A stretch of DNA of 35,437 nt from Chloroflexota bacterium (GTDB lineage: Bacteria; Chloroflexota; UBA6077; FW602-bin22; JACPRP01): positions 1-35,437 of the forward strand of contig JACPRP010000036.1 of NCBI GenBank assembly GCA_016189905.1, in the 5' to 3' direction. The notes beneath the pieces were generated by a model. It made no database searches, was not told where the DNA came from, and worked only from the letters and a program-made list of their open reading frames with translations. The translations under genes and the position numbers were made by a program. This document shows positions 9,701 to 18,261 of the stretch, piece by piece. Within the stretch, counting starts at the first letter, position 1. Each line of letters begins with the position of its first letter.

Positions 9701-9934
9701 CTCCTGGCGGGGCTGTGGCTGATCGGGCGTTTTTTTGCTGCTGGTGTGCGGCTCTATCGGCGTCAGACGGATTTACTGGTGAAGGCGTTAGCTTTGGGAT
9801 TGCTTGGCAGCATGACGGATTTCGTCGTCCATGGTATGATAGACAACTCGTATTTTACCGTTGATTTGGCTATAATCTTCTGGGCCAGTATGGCGGCGGT
9901 TCAGATCTTGGAAGGAGACAAAAGGCTTACATGA
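6779..9934 (+). CDS. Glycosidase-like barrel fused to O-antigen polymerase/ligase membrane domain
   Basis: This unusual 1051-residue protein starts at TTG 6779 with a signal anchor (about 19-40). Residues 65-385 are a clan-A-like barrel homologous to the preceding gene, with acid/base region WDEPN (E180) and nucleophile-type VEFGW (E301). A beta-sandwich-like segment follows (about 395-530), then a membrane helix (about 535-557) and a further polytopic block (about 600-1051). That block has features of the O-antigen ligase/Wzy_C family: a long loop before GVGPDNF and the SHPHN...GLLG signature (957-974). The family polymerises or transfers lipid-linked glycans at the outer face of the membrane. 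Two oddities: the Asn before the acid/base Glu is Asp179, and the usual SRGAWLG motif reads SAGAWLG (A855). The frame is continuous, so this is a true fusion. The stop overlaps the next ATG by 4 bp. Confidence 0.85.
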   Translation: MKIYVTYVSRLLPSRDRCVALVCLLILALSPFFLRPILAELSLQDRGVAWGQAQAEAFAADDFLLGINAALEDEHGDRLARGIGAIKDGGYGWVRQEFPWREIEPTKGNYDWGKWDKLVATYSSAGLRVIARLDQPPRWARQDNNWVNRPPDSFADYADFVGAFVKHYEGVIGYVQIWDEPNVFPNWGNRAVDPAGYVELLKGAYQSAKVANPEVEVLTAGLAPNLEKGGRNMADTLFLEEMYRYGARSYFDILAAKPYGLWNPPEDRRVGDDVLNFSRVVRLREIMVGYGDGRKPVWAVEFGWNSLPEDWKGDPSVWGGVTERAQAAYTEAAIERARREWPWLRVMLLQGFGPQYAPANPVYGFSVVDQAFRPRPVYEAAKRAAAGSIAPPGRHSTDSKYIQYQGTWQRLEHGVVGKAGDSLRLPFYGTRIDAVIWQSQAGGTIQVAVDGRTENLSPQLSSAARVSLFSPISRRAKLELATGLEDREHLLELTIVQPAGSGASPSLIRDGGEGRTGGEARIEGFVVARDAPFSAYQVLIAALVALQAGAFLWLFVLLGRFYRATWPPFRARVQRWLKAMLSWALSAAKRLDQAASGGRCEWLVLAMSLSLAIFYFISFVPVAIASLLAYALLAWLRPDIGLLFVIFAAPFYLLTKRFGSLQFSMVETLVVVCGVVLVLRHAASALDGERQRGWPKGWESAALERIAAGARVNLPIVLLVVASVLSLLAAERVQEGLREFRVVIVEPVIYYWLLTRTLSKEKVLWLVQVLLISAAVISGVALYQYFLTGDVITAEGVLRAKAFYGSPNNLGLFLGRALPLAVCLGWFGERRAKLRALYLAVALLLAVTLTLTFSAGAWLGVGVGLLLVIGFRSVRLGGLAATGAIGLAILLPQVLRQERIVSRFDLEQGTAALRLMIWQAAARMIQDHPLLGVGPDNFLNQYPRYMLAAAWREPNLSHPHNLVLDFWLRTGLLGLLAGLWLIGRFFAAGVRLYRRQTDLLVKALALGLLGSMTDFVVHGMIDNSYFTVDLAIIFWASMAAVQILEGDKRLT

Positions 9935-10872
9935 AAGCTTTGGTGGCCGGGGGGGCGGGCTTCATCGGCTCGCACCTTTGCGCTAGATTACTCAAGGAGG
10001 GGCATCGGGTTGTTTGCATCGATAGCCTGATCACCGGCAATAAGGATAATATTTCGGCTCTAATCGGCCATCCAGATTTTGAGTTCATACTTCACGATGT
10101 TTGCCAACCTGTCGGCGTGCAGGCTGAGCTGATTTTTCACCTCGCAAGCCCCGCGAGCCCGCCGGGCTACCTTATCTATCCAGTGCAGACCTCAATGGTA
10201 AACAGCCTTGGCACACACAATTTGTTGGAGCTGGCGAAGCGCAACGGCGCGAGGTTTCTGTTGGCTTCCACGTCGGAAACTTATGGTGATCCGCTGGTGC
10301 ACCCCCAACGTGAGGATTACTGGGGCAACGTCAACCCGATAGGGATCCGCAGTTGCTACGACGAAAGCAAGCGCTTTGGCGAGTCGCTGACGATGACATA
10401 TGTCAGACAATTCGACCTCGATGCACGCATCATAAGAATCTTCAATACTTATGGCCCCAATTCGGACCCTAACGACGGGCGGTTGGTGCCGAATTTCACC
10501 ACACAGGCGCTCAGGGGGGAGCCCATCACCATCTATGGTACGGGCCTGCAAACACGTAGCCTGTGCTACGTGTCGGATCTGGTCGAAGGGATAATCAGAG
10601 CGATGTTCTTCGAGGACACGAAGGGCGATGTGTTCAACCTGGGGATGCCCGACGAGCGCACCGTGCTGGAGTTCGCGCAAGTGATCAAGTCCCTCGCGCA
10701 TTCGGAATCGCCGATTGTCTTCAGGTCCCACATCAGCGAGGACGATCCGAGCCGGCGTCGCCCGAATATCGATAAGGCAATCGTGAAGCTCCAGTGGACG
10801 CCGCAGGTGGACCTTGAGGATGGCCTTTCCGCCACCATCGAGTGGTTCAGAAAGAGGTTGTCTGAGACGTAG
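9931..10872 (+). CDS. UDP-glucuronate decarboxylase (UDP-xylose synthase), SDR family
   Basis: This 313-residue extended short-chain dehydrogenase has the NAD-binding GGAGFIGSH (7-15), the hallmark HLASPASPP segment (about 70-78), a TSE triad (114-116) matching the Thr/Ser/Glu of UDP-glucuronate decarboxylases, and catalytic Tyr143/Lys147 (YDESK). The VNPIG and GDPxVHPQ-like elements fit UXS better than GalE or dTDP-glucose dehydratase. It would oxidise, decarboxylate and re-reduce UDP-glucuronate to UDP-xylose in the cytoplasm, feeding pentose to the glycosyltransferases downstream. The start ATG overlaps the fusion-gene stop (ATGA), indicating translational coupling. A related 4-keto-pentose-forming activity cannot be excluded. 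Confidence 0.87.
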   Translation: MKALVAGGAGFIGSHLCARLLKEGHRVVCIDSLITGNKDNISALIGHPDFEFILHDVCQPVGVQAELIFHLASPASPPGYLIYPVQTSMVNSLGTHNLLELAKRNGARFLLASTSETYGDPLVHPQREDYWGNVNPIGIRSCYDESKRFGESLTMTYVRQFDLDARIIRIFNTYGPNSDPNDGRLVPNFTTQALRGEPITIYGTGLQTRSLCYVSDLVEGIIRAMFFEDTKGDVFNLGMPDERTVLEFAQVIKSLAHSESPIVFRSHISEDDPSRRRPNIDKAIVKLQWTPQVDLEDGLSATIEWFRKRLSET

Positions 10873-10915
10873 GTGCTCGGGGGATCGTTGCACATGATTC
10901 GGACGTCGTGAACAA

Positions 10916-12445
10916 GTGAAGAACGTGGGTGTTGTTGGCCACTCATGGGATCGAATAGCTGACGTCGGACATTGGCGCAAAGCTGCGCTCTCCTGCCTTG
11001 TGCTTGCCATGACCGCCGCTATCGCGCTACTTCCTTTGCCCTACGCTGGAGCGTTGGTCGCGGGGGCAGGGGCTTTGATCGTCTTATCGATAAAGCCTGA
11101 CCTCGGTCTATGGCTGTTGGTATTCTCGGTGCCGTATGGCTCGCTGAAGCAAGGAGGAGCTGATGGCCTCGACCTATCGTTGACCGAGCCGATCGTTTTC
11201 GTCGTCCTGGCCTTCTGGCTGATGAGGGGGCTGCGCGAGCGACGCATCAAGATCGAACCTGCCGCCCTCTACGCGCCGTTGCTGCTTTTTCTGGCGCTCG
11301 TCGCGTTCTCCCTGACCACGGCGCCTTCCCTGGTGCTCGCCGCTAAGGAGCTGTTCAAATGGACGGCGTTGCTGACAATCTACGCTCTTGTGGTCAGCAA
11401 TGTTGGCAACCGCCACCAGGTCGTCGTCTTGCTCAGTCTTATTTTCATCGCGGCGTTTTCTGAAAGTATCCTTGGCTTTTATCAGTTTGTCGCCAAGGCA
11501 GGGCCGCCAGGCTTTGCCATCGGACCTTTTCTGCGAGCGTTTGGCACGTTTGGCCAACCGAATCCTTACGCGGGATACCTGGCAATGGTCGTAGCAGCAG
11601 CCTTCGGCCTGGTTCTGTTCTCCATCAAGGCAATATTTACCGCATCTTCTAGCGCATCTTCTAGCGCATTTTTTGGGACGCCGCCGTGGGCAAAGTGGCT
11701 TGTCATTACGGGGTGGTTGACGTTTGGCGCGGGCATCGCCGCCATTGGGATGAGCCTTTCCCGTGGCGCCTGGCTTGGACTGGCGGTGAGTGTGGTGGTG
11801 ATGACGACGCTGAGCAATCGCCGCGTTTTGTGGGTCATCCTGGTGCTGGTGGCGATTGTCGCGCTGGTATTAGCCCTCGGCCTGATACAGGCGCTGCCGG
11901 CGCAGTTTGTCGACCGTGTGTCCGAGGCTGTCGCCTATTTTGGCGTGTTCGACGCTCGCCAGGTTAAGGTGACGCCAGAGAACTGGCCCCTGGTGGAGCG
12001 TATGGCTAACTGGCAAGCGGCGTGGTCTATGTATGAGGACAATCCTGTGATTGGGGTTGGCATCGGCAATTATGTGGAGGCTTACGAGCGGTTTCACCTT
12101 CCGGGATGGGATGAGCCCAAAGGGCACGCGCACAACATTTACTTGAATATGTTGGCGGAGATGGGGATTTTGGGGCTCGCGGCCTACCTGGCGCTGCTGG
12201 CCAGCTTTCTCATTCAGGGCTTTCGCGTGCAGCGACGGCTCTCTCGCTCGTCTGCGTCCGTCATCGAGCGCCACATTGTCATTGGCTTGATCGGCGCTCT
12301 GGTCGCGATGGCCGTGCACAATACGTTCGACAATCTTTTCGTTCACGGCCTGGGGGTTCAAATGGGCATAATCCTTGGGCTTATCGCCGTTCTGGATAGG
12401 ATCGGGCAACAGCGGCCCGTTCAGGGTGTAGAAGGGAGCGCTTGA
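10916..12445 (+). CDS. O-antigen ligase/polymerase family membrane protein
   Basis: The 509-residue polytopic protein has a cytoplasmic N-terminus, about a dozen hydrophobic segments, an intact SRGAWLG motif (R283 in the LSRGAWLGL run) and, after a long periplasmic-type loop, the Wzy_C signature GVGIGNY followed by HAHNIYLN and MGILGL. These are the conserved Arg and His regions of the WaaL/Wzy superfamily, which transfers or polymerises glycans from undecaprenyl-diphosphate carriers. The start is GTG 10916; upstream sequence is poor in Shine-Dalgarno signal. A short Ala-Ser-Ser-Ser tandem repeat interrupts a loop at 11641-11672. With the preceding fusion this makes two polymerase/ligase-type proteins in one operon, so polymerase versus ligase cannot be assigned to either. 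Confidence 0.87.
   Translation: MKNVGVVGHSWDRIADVGHWRKAALSCLVLAMTAAIALLPLPYAGALVAGAGALIVLSIKPDLGLWLLVFSVPYGSLKQGGADGLDLSLTEPIVFVVLAFWLMRGLRERRIKIEPAALYAPLLLFLALVAFSLTTAPSLVLAAKELFKWTALLTIYALVVSNVGNRHQVVVLLSLIFIAAFSESILGFYQFVAKAGPPGFAIGPFLRAFGTFGQPNPYAGYLAMVVAAAFGLVLFSIKAIFTASSSASSSAFFGTPPWAKWLVITGWLTFGAGIAAIGMSLSRGAWLGLAVSVVVMTTLSNRRVLWVILVLVAIVALVLALGLIQALPAQFVDRVSEAVAYFGVFDARQVKVTPENWPLVERMANWQAAWSMYEDNPVIGVGIGNYVEAYERFHLPGWDEPKGHAHNIYLNMLAEMGILGLAAYLALLASFLIQGFRVQRRLSRSSASVIERHIVIGLIGALVAMAVHNTFDNLFVHGLGVQMGIILGLIAVLDRIGQQRPVQGVEGSA
11641..11672 (+). repeat. 12-bp in-frame tandem repeat in O-antigen ligase gene
   Basis: CGCATCTTCTAG occurs twice exactly (11641-11652, 11653-11664) with a partial third copy, encoding an Ala-Ser-Ser-Ser loop between membrane helices. 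Copy-number change would add or remove four residues without a frameshift. Confidence 0.85.
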
Positions 12446-12467
12446 GATCGTAAAGCAAATTGAGCAG

Positions 12468-13532
12468 TTGACCTCCGAAGCAGCGCTGGGAAATGGTGAG
12501 AATGGGGCCGGTGAGGTCTCTCTGGGTCGCCGTTTTTTCAACCTGCAGACCTTGGTATCCTTCGCCATCGCGTTTGCGATTCTATACTTTGTGATCACGA
12601 AGATCGACGTCGATTTCGGACAGATAGTGAGCAGGATGAGAACGGCCGATCCGGTCTATTATTTGCTGGCGTTTCTTGTGTACTACAGCTCCTTTTTCGT
12701 GCGGGCATGGCGTTGGGATTTCCTGCTGAAAAACGTTGGATTCCAGAAGCGCGAAGGCATCCGTGTGCCCTCTTTGTCGGGCCTCGCAGAGATCATCTTG
12801 CTATCGTGGTTCGCCAATTGTATTATGCCGGCTAAGCTGGGTGATGCCTATCGTGGCTACATGCTCAAAAAGACGGCCGGGGTATCGTTCTCGAAGACTA
12901 TGGGCACAGTGCTGGCGGAGCGGATCATCGATATGATCATACTGTTTGCCTTACTGGTGCTGGCGGGGTTGCGTGTCTTTCATGGCACCGTGCCAGAGGC
13001 ATTTGGATCGATGCTCATCGCGGGTGTAGCCATGCTTATCTTGATCGTAATCGCCCTCGTCGCCATGTTGAGGTTCGGCGGGGTGGTGCAGCGGCTTCTC
13101 CCCGCGAGCGTCAGGGAGTTTTACAAGCGCTTTGAAGAAGGTACCTTATTGAGCTTTCAAAACCTGCCGGTGCTCGCCGTTCTGACGCTGATCATCTGGG
13201 CGACGGAGGTGGGACGGCTGTGGTTCATCCTGGCCTCTCTTGGAGCGCAGGGTTTTCCTGTGAGTGTGGTGATATTTGTGGCGCTGGCGTCGTCGCTGTT
13301 GACGACGGTGCCCATGACCCCAGCGGGACTGGGGGTAGTCGAGTCGGCGTTGATCGGTCTGCTGCTCTTTCTGAGCGGCGTGGGCGCAATCCCCGTCACA
13401 GATCAGGTGTCGGCCGCGTCCATCGCCGTGCTGGACCGCACCATAAGCTATTGGAGTCTGGTGGTTATGGGATTTCTAGTTTACCTCTTCACAAAGAGGA
13501 AAGCGATAGGTGACCGTTTGAGGAGATCCTGA
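12468..13532 (+). CDS. UPF0104 / LPG-synthase-transmembrane-like integral membrane protein
   Basis: The 354-residue protein has about eight hydrophobic helices and the conserved core of the lysylphosphatidylglycerol-synthase transmembrane family (AglD/MprF-type, UPF0104). Visible are a WRWDFLL segment, SWFANCIMPAKLGDAYR (polar residues inside a helix region), an AERIIDM stretch and a TVPMTPAGLGVVES segment near the C-terminus. Family members sit in polysaccharide and glycolipid clusters; some act in lipid-linked sugar transfer or translocation, but the exact reaction here is unknown. The start is uncertain: TTG 12468 is used, although an AGGGAG lies too far upstream (12432) and no ATG is available. 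It overlaps the next gene by one base (TGATG), so the two are translationally coupled. Confidence 0.82.
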   Translation: MTSEAALGNGENGAGEVSLGRRFFNLQTLVSFAIAFAILYFVITKIDVDFGQIVSRMRTADPVYYLLAFLVYYSSFFVRAWRWDFLLKNVGFQKREGIRVPSLSGLAEIILLSWFANCIMPAKLGDAYRGYMLKKTAGVSFSKTMGTVLAERIIDMIILFALLVLAGLRVFHGTVPEAFGSMLIAGVAMLILIVIALVAMLRFGGVVQRLLPASVREFYKRFEEGTLLSFQNLPVLAVLTLIIWATEVGRLWFILASLGAQGFPVSVVIFVALASSLLTTVPMTPAGLGVVESALIGLLLFLSGVGAIPVTDQVSAASIAVLDRTISYWSLVVMGFLVYLFTKRKAIGDRLRRS

Positions 13533-14677
13533 TGCGCATTGGAATCGACTACACCGCGGCGGTGAATCAGGGGGCCGGCATCGGACGGTTTGTCCGAGGG
13601 CTGATCGATTCCCTGGCCAGCCTGGATCACAATAACGAATACGTGCTTTTCTACTCATATCGTGGCCAAGACAAGCCGACGGTGCCGGTGGCCAGCCATC
13701 CCAATTTCAGGGAGTGTGCGGTGCCTATCTCCAACAGGCTCTTGACTATCATCTGGCATCGCCTGGGAATCCCGATCCCCGTGGAGCTCATTACCGGGCA
13801 GGTGGATGTTTTTCATTCGCCGGACTTCGTTTTGCCGCCGGTGCGGCGCGCCGCCAAGGTCCTCACGGTACACGATCTCTCTTTTCTTCTGTTTCCCGAA
13901 TGCGCGGAAGAGGGCTTGCGGTCCTATCTCGAACGAGCGGTCCCTGCTTCTGTTGCCAGGGCAAACATAATTACTGCCGATTCGGCAAACACCAAGAACG
14001 ACCTCGTGTGCCTGCTGGACGCATCACCAGACAAGGTCGAGGTCGTATATGGCGGCGTGGAGGACAGGTTCCGTCCCCTGAACGGGAACGGGGAGGCGTT
14101 GAGCGCCACGCGGCGGAAGTTCGGACTGAGCTACCCTTTCATCCTGAGCGTCGGGGTTATCGAGCCACGTAAGAACCTGAAGAGGCTGGTGGAGGCGTAT
14201 GCGCTACTCAAGTCCCGGGCAGGATTCCAACACAAGCTCGTGATCGCCGGTCGAAAGGGCTGGCTCTATGACGCGGTCTTCCGCAGGGTAGAGGACCTCA
14301 AGCTCAGCAAGGATGTGGTCTTTCTTGGCCCAATCCCCGATGCCGATCTGGTGGCGCTGTACAATCTGGCGGATGTCTTTGTCTATCCATCTTTATACGA
14401 AGGCTTCGGCCTGCCGCCGCTCGAGGCGATGGCGTGTGGCACGCCGGTGGTTTCATCCAACAGCTCATCGCTGCCCGAGGTCGTCGGCGACGCCGGATTG
14501 ATGGCCCCGCCCGAGGATGTGGAGGCGATCGCCGACGCGATCGAGCGCGTGGTCTTCGATTCCGCGCTCGCGAACGAGCTGCGCGCAAGAGGGCTGGTCA
14601 AGGCGAAGCAGTTCACCTGGTACAGAGCAGCAGAAAAGATAATGAGCGTTTACCTTCGCGCCGCTGAGGAGATGTGA
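13532..14677 (+). CDS. Glycosyltransferase, GT4 family
   Basis: This 381-residue GT-B retaining glycosyltransferase is cytoplasmic and uses a nucleotide sugar. The N-terminal Rossmann half carries the glycine-rich acceptor-side loop (NQGAGIGRF, 12-20) and VHDLSFLLFPE (113-123). The C-terminal half has EPRKNLKRLVEAY (211-223) and the EX7E motif at E290/E298 within a [17 protein letters not shown] run. The ATG overlaps the preceding stop and has AGGAG just upstream. It is closely similar to the proteins at 14681 and 17061, suggesting local duplication. It probably adds one sugar (mannose- or rhamnose-like donors are common in GT4) to the repeat unit; donor and linkage cannot be read from sequence. 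Confidence 0.9.
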   Translation: MRIGIDYTAAVNQGAGIGRFVRGLIDSLASLDHNNEYVLFYSYRGQDKPTVPVASHPNFRECAVPISNRLLTIIWHRLGIPIPVELITGQVDVFHSPDFVLPPVRRAAKVLTVHDLSFLLFPECAEEGLRSYLERAVPASVARANIITADSANTKNDLVCLLDASPDKVEVVYGGVEDRFRPLNGNGEALSATRRKFGLSYPFILSVGVIEPRKNLKRLVEAYALLKSRAGFQHKLVIAGRKGWLYDAVFRRVEDLKLSKDVVFLGPIPDADLVALYNLADVFVYPSLYEGFGLPPLEAMACGTPVVSSNSSSLPEVVGDAGLMAPPEDVEAIADAIERVVFDSALANELRARGLVKAKQFTWYRAAEKIMSVYLRAAEEM

Positions 14678-14680
14678 GCT

Positions 14681-15970
14681 TTGCGAATTGGCCTGAACGC
14701 GCACTTTCTGAAACAGCCCAATACCGGCAGCGGGCAGTATACCAGAAACCTCCTGGCCGCGATCTCGGCGTTAGATCACGGCGATGATTATTCGTTGATA
14801 GCACCATACGGCACGGCGGTTTGCGATAATACACAGCGATCTGGCAGCCTGTTAGGGACGAACGGCCATTCGCGTCTAACAGTGGGGCGGGGGGCAAGCG
14901 CTGACGAAGACCACCGTCAAGGCTCCGGGAGGTCGGGGGCACCAGCCTTCAGGTGGCGTGAGGTAAGAACGCCATTTGACGCTTTGAGCAGGCAATTTGG
15001 TAAAGTCTGGTTTGAACAGGTCAGCGTGCCGAATGCTTGCCGGCTCGAGCGGGTCGATGTCGTACACTATCCGTACTTCGCCGCGCCACTTGCCAGCCCG
15101 TGCAAGGTCGTCGTCACCGTCCACGACGTGATACCGCTGCTGCTGGCGCCCTATCGTGGTTCCGCGACGGTGCGACTTTATTCGTCGTTAGTTTCCCTGG
15201 CGGTGAAGCGCGCGGCGGCGATCATCACCGATTCCGAGAGCTCAAAGGCTGATATCATCAAGGTGCTGGGCATCCCGCCCGAAAGAATCCTGGTCGTCTA
15301 TCTGGCCGTCGACGAGCGCTTCAAGGTCGAGGAAGATGAAGACGTGTTGAGGCGGGTACGGTTGAAGTATGGACTGAAGCGAGATTTCATTCTTTATATG
15401 GGTGGCCTGGATTACCGTAAGAACGTGGTGTCGCTGGTGGAGGCTTTCGCGGAGGTTAAGCCCCGGCTGGGCAGTGGCGTACAACTCGCCATCGCCGGCC
15501 AGTTAGCGGGAGGGAGTAGTCTGTTCCCAGACGTCGCCGGCGTGGTGCGCCAGCTCGGATTAGATGATGCCGTGGTTTTCCTCGGGGCGGTCGACGAGGC
15601 CGACCAGGCCGCGCTGTATAGCGCGGCCGTGGTCTTTGTTTTTCCCTCATTGTATGAAGGATTCGGCTTGCCGCCACTCGAGGCAATGGCCTGCGGCGCT
15701 CCCGTCATTTGCTCTGGCAGCTCATCTTTACCCGAGGTGGTGGGGGACGCGGCCATCGTCTATGAGCCGACCAAACGCGCCGAGCTGATTAAAGCGCTGC
15801 TGGATGTTCTGACCGATGAAGGCCTGCGCGGAGAGCTACGGCAGCGTGGGCTGAAAAGGGCTTGCCGGTTCTCATGGGCGCAAACGGCGCGAGAGACTAT
15901 GAGAGTTTACGAGGCTGTCGCGCGTGGCCGGCGGCTCGGTGGAGAGGATTGCCAGGCATGCGTGTCTTGA
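14681..15970 (+). CDS. Glycosyltransferase, GT4 family, with hydrophilic insertion
   Basis: This 429-residue GT4 protein starts at TTG 14681, three bases after the previous stop. It shares the [10 protein letters not shown]... [11 protein letters not shown]-terminus, [22 protein letters not shown] and EX7E in [17 protein letters not shown] with its neighbours. Residues of about 52-92 form an Arg/Gly/Ser-rich hydrophilic stretch with no counterpart in the homologues at 13532 and 17061, apparently an inserted disordered loop within the N-terminal domain. The protein is otherwise full length. It likely adds a sugar to the EPS repeat unit in the cytoplasm; donor unknown. Its 3' end overlaps the next gene's ATG by 13 bases. 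Confidence 0.88.
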   Translation: MRIGLNAHFLKQPNTGSGQYTRNLLAAISALDHGDDYSLIAPYGTAVCDNTQRSGSLLGTNGHSRLTVGRGASADEDHRQGSGRSGAPAFRWREVRTPFDALSRQFGKVWFEQVSVPNACRLERVDVVHYPYFAAPLASPCKVVVTVHDVIPLLLAPYRGSATVRLYSSLVSLAVKRAAAIITDSESSKADIIKVLGIPPERILVVYLAVDERFKVEEDEDVLRRVRLKYGLKRDFILYMGGLDYRKNVVSLVEAFAEVKPRLGSGVQLAIAGQLAGGSSLFPDVAGVVRQLGLDDAVVFLGAVDEADQAALYSAAVVFVFPSLYEGFGLPPLEAMACGAPVICSGSSSLPEVVGDAAIVYEPTKRAELIKALLDVLTDEGLRGELRQRGLKRACRFSWAQTARETMRVYEAVARGRRLGGEDCQACVS

Positions 15971-17058
15971 TGTTCTCCAAGGCGCTGGTCATCGGTGCTT
16001 ACCAGCGGAAGCTGGAGGAACTGGCCAAGTATGAAGATGTGGAGCTGACGGTGATGGTTCCACCTTATTGGAAGGAAGGCGAGCACCGCATCGGGCTAGA
16101 GCGTCGGTACACTAGTGGTTATCAACTTGTGGTCGAGAATATGACGCTAAACGGCAGCTTTCATCTTCATTTCTATCCACGTCTCGCGGAATGCTTCCGC
16201 AACGTTCGTCCGCATCTGGTGCATATCGACGAGGAGCCTTATAATCTTGCGACCCTCCATGCGATGTGGCTGGCCCGTCGCTCGGGGGTGAAGACCGTCT
16301 TCTTCACGTGGCAGAATATCTATCGTAGGCTCCCTTTCCCGTTCAATTTGATCGAGCGCTATAATTTGAACGTGGCCGACTGCGCTATCGCAGGGAGCAA
16401 GGGTGCGGAGGAAGTGCTTTTGAAGAAGGAATTTCGCGGCCCTGTCGCCGTTATCCCGCAGTTCGGCGTCGATCCCGAGCTGTATTCGCCGAATGGCGGC
16501 CGACAGCGCTCTTCGAGGTTCGTCATCGGTTACGTCGGGCGGATGATCGAAGCGAAGGGGTTGATAACGCTGATCGAGGCGGTCGTGGGGCTGGAGGGCG
16601 CGTGGGAGCTGCGACTCATCGGCGAGGGCCCCTTGCGCCCCCGGCTGGAGGCCCTGACGACGAATCTGGGCATTGCCGAACAGACAACGTTTGTACCGTA
16701 TACGCCTTCGGTCGAGATTCCGTCGCGCTTGAGAGAGCTCGACGTGCTGGTCCTTCCTTCCCTCACAACCCGCAGTTGGAAGGAGCAGTTCGGGCGTGTG
16801 CTTGTCGAGGCGATGGCCTGTGCTGTCCCAGTGATTGGCTCGGATTCGGGAGAGATACCAAACGTGATTGACGATGCCGGGCTGGTGTTTCCTGAAGGCG
16901 ATGTCGCTGCCCTTCGCCAGCGTCTATCGATGCTAATGGGAGATGAAGCACTTAGATTGAAGCTGGCCGATATTGGGCGCGAGAGGGTGCTCGCGTCGTT
17001 CACTCAGGCGAAGGTGGCCGAGCAAACCTATGAAGTTTACCGGAATATGGTGAGTTAG
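15958..17058 (+). CDS. Glycosyltransferase, GT4 family
   Basis: The 366-residue protein starts at ATG 15958, with GGAGAGGA nine bases upstream, inside the end of the previous gene. The open frame reaches farther upstream (15862), but that part merely reads the preceding coding sequence in another frame. It is a GT-B enzyme of a different subgroup from its neighbours: an N-terminal [21 protein letters not shown] (an acceptor-site motif seen in sugar-transferring GT4 members), GYVGRMIEAKGL, EGPLRPRLE, and a degenerate EX7E run EQFGRVLVEAM. It probably transfers a sugar to the lipid-linked EPS intermediate. Two base pairs separate it from the next gene. Confidence 0.88.
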   Translation: MRVLMFSKALVIGAYQRKLEELAKYEDVELTVMVPPYWKEGEHRIGLERRYTSGYQLVVENMTLNGSFHLHFYPRLAECFRNVRPHLVHIDEEPYNLATLHAMWLARRSGVKTVFFTWQNIYRRLPFPFNLIERYNLNVADCAIAGSKGAEEVLLKKEFRGPVAVIPQFGVDPELYSPNGGRQRSSRFVIGYVGRMIEAKGLITLIEAVVGLEGAWELRLIGEGPLRPRLEALTTNLGIAEQTTFVPYTPSVEIPSRLRELDVLVLPSLTTRSWKEQFGRVLVEAMACAVPVIGSDSGEIPNVIDDAGLVFPEGDVAALRQRLSMLMGDEALRLKLADIGRERVLASFTQAKVAEQTYEVYRNMVS

Positions 17059-17060
17059 CT

Positions 17061-18197
17061 ATGCACGTGGGAATCAACGCGCACCTTCTGTCATTCGCGG
17101 CATCTTACCGCGGCGCGGGGATCAGCCGCTATATCCGCAGCTTGATTTCGCATCTTCGCCAGAGCGGCAATGGCCAGTACACGGTATTTCTTGGCGATCC
17201 AAACTTTCCGCAGGAATTCAGTCCTAACACTTCGTTCCATCTGAATATCTCGCGGCTTCCGACCGTGAACCCAATGGTGAGGATACTGTGGGAGCAGCTT
17301 CTACTCCCGGTGGAGCTAGCTAGCTCAGACATCGATATCCTGCACTCGATGGGGTACGTTCAGCCTGTGGCGTGCCTGCGACGTTCGATCGTGACCGTTC
17401 ACGACCTTAGTTTTGTGCTTTTTCCGGAGATGTTCAACCGTCTTAACCGGCTTTACCTCACTATGTTAACCAGGTTATCCGTGCGGCGTGCCAACAGGGT
17501 TATCGCCGTCTCGGAAAACACGAAGCGGGATTTAACCAGGTTGTTCGGCGTGGCGAGTGAGAAGATCGACGTTGTCTATCATGGGGTGGAGGAAAGGTTC
17601 TGCCCGGCGACCGGCGCGGAGCTAGCGGCATTTCGTCTGGACCGGAATCTTCCGGAGCGGTACATACTGTTCATAGGAACCCTGGAGCCGCGTAAGAACG
17701 TACATACGCTGATTAAGGCCTTCGCCAAGGTGAGGAAAGCCGGCCTGCCGCACAAGCTCGTGATTGGGGGAGCCAAGGGCTGGCTGTGGAGCGAGATTTT
17801 CTCAATGGTCAGCGAAATGGGCCTGGAAAGAGAAGTGATCTTTCCTGGATATATTAGCCTAGAAAACGAGCCCTTGTGGTATAATGGTGCAGACTTGTTC
17901 GTCTATCCGTCGCTTTACGAAGGGTTTGGCTTTCCGCTGCTTGAGGCGATGGCCTGCGGCACGCCGGTGGTGACCTCTAACAGCTCATCTCTTCCTGAGG
18001 TTGTCGGAGAGGCCGGGCTGCTGGTCGATCCGAGCAGCGGCGACGATCTGGCCGAGGCGATGCTCACAGTGCTGACCGATCGTGCGTTAAGCGACGATAT
18101 GAAAAAGAAGGGGCTAGAGCGCGCCAGGTCGTTCTCCTGGGCCGAGGCTGCCGGGAAGACGGCGCAGATCTATCAGTCGTGCCTGTCGGCGCGATGA
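17061..18197 (+). CDS. Glycosyltransferase, GT4 family
   Basis: This 378-residue GT-B protein starts at ATG 17061, directly after the upstream stop. Motifs: [13 protein letters not shown] in the first loop, [26 protein letters not shown] and the EX7E pair in [17 protein letters not shown]. It aligns end to end by motif with the 13532 product and somewhat less with 14681, so these are probable paralogues with distinct acceptors. The gene closes the first glycosyltransferase block before the initiating transferase. A 64-bp gap to the next gene shows no terminator, so the operon probably continues. Confidence 0.9.
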   Translation: MHVGINAHLLSFAASYRGAGISRYIRSLISHLRQSGNGQYTVFLGDPNFPQEFSPNTSFHLNISRLPTVNPMVRILWEQLLLPVELASSDIDILHSMGYVQPVACLRRSIVTVHDLSFVLFPEMFNRLNRLYLTMLTRLSVRRANRVIAVSENTKRDLTRLFGVASEKIDVVYHGVEERFCPATGAELAAFRLDRNLPERYILFIGTLEPRKNVHTLIKAFAKVRKAGLPHKLVIGGAKGWLWSEIFSMVSEMGLEREVIFPGYISLENEPLWYNGADLFVYPSLYEGFGFPLLEAMACGTPVVTSNSSSLPEVVGEAGLLVDPSSGDDLAEAMLTVLTDRALSDDMKKKGLERARSFSWAEAAGKTAQIYQSCLSAR

Positions 18198-18261
18198 CTG
18201 GTCTTGCCACTGTCACAGCCCTGACCTGAGTGTCAACAGTTGCCCCCAGGGAGGCTTGACC

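Noticed and set aside
12468..13532. Wzx flippase
   Set aside because: The protein has about eight helices and the UPF0104/LPG-synthase motif pattern, not the twelve to fourteen helices of Wzx.
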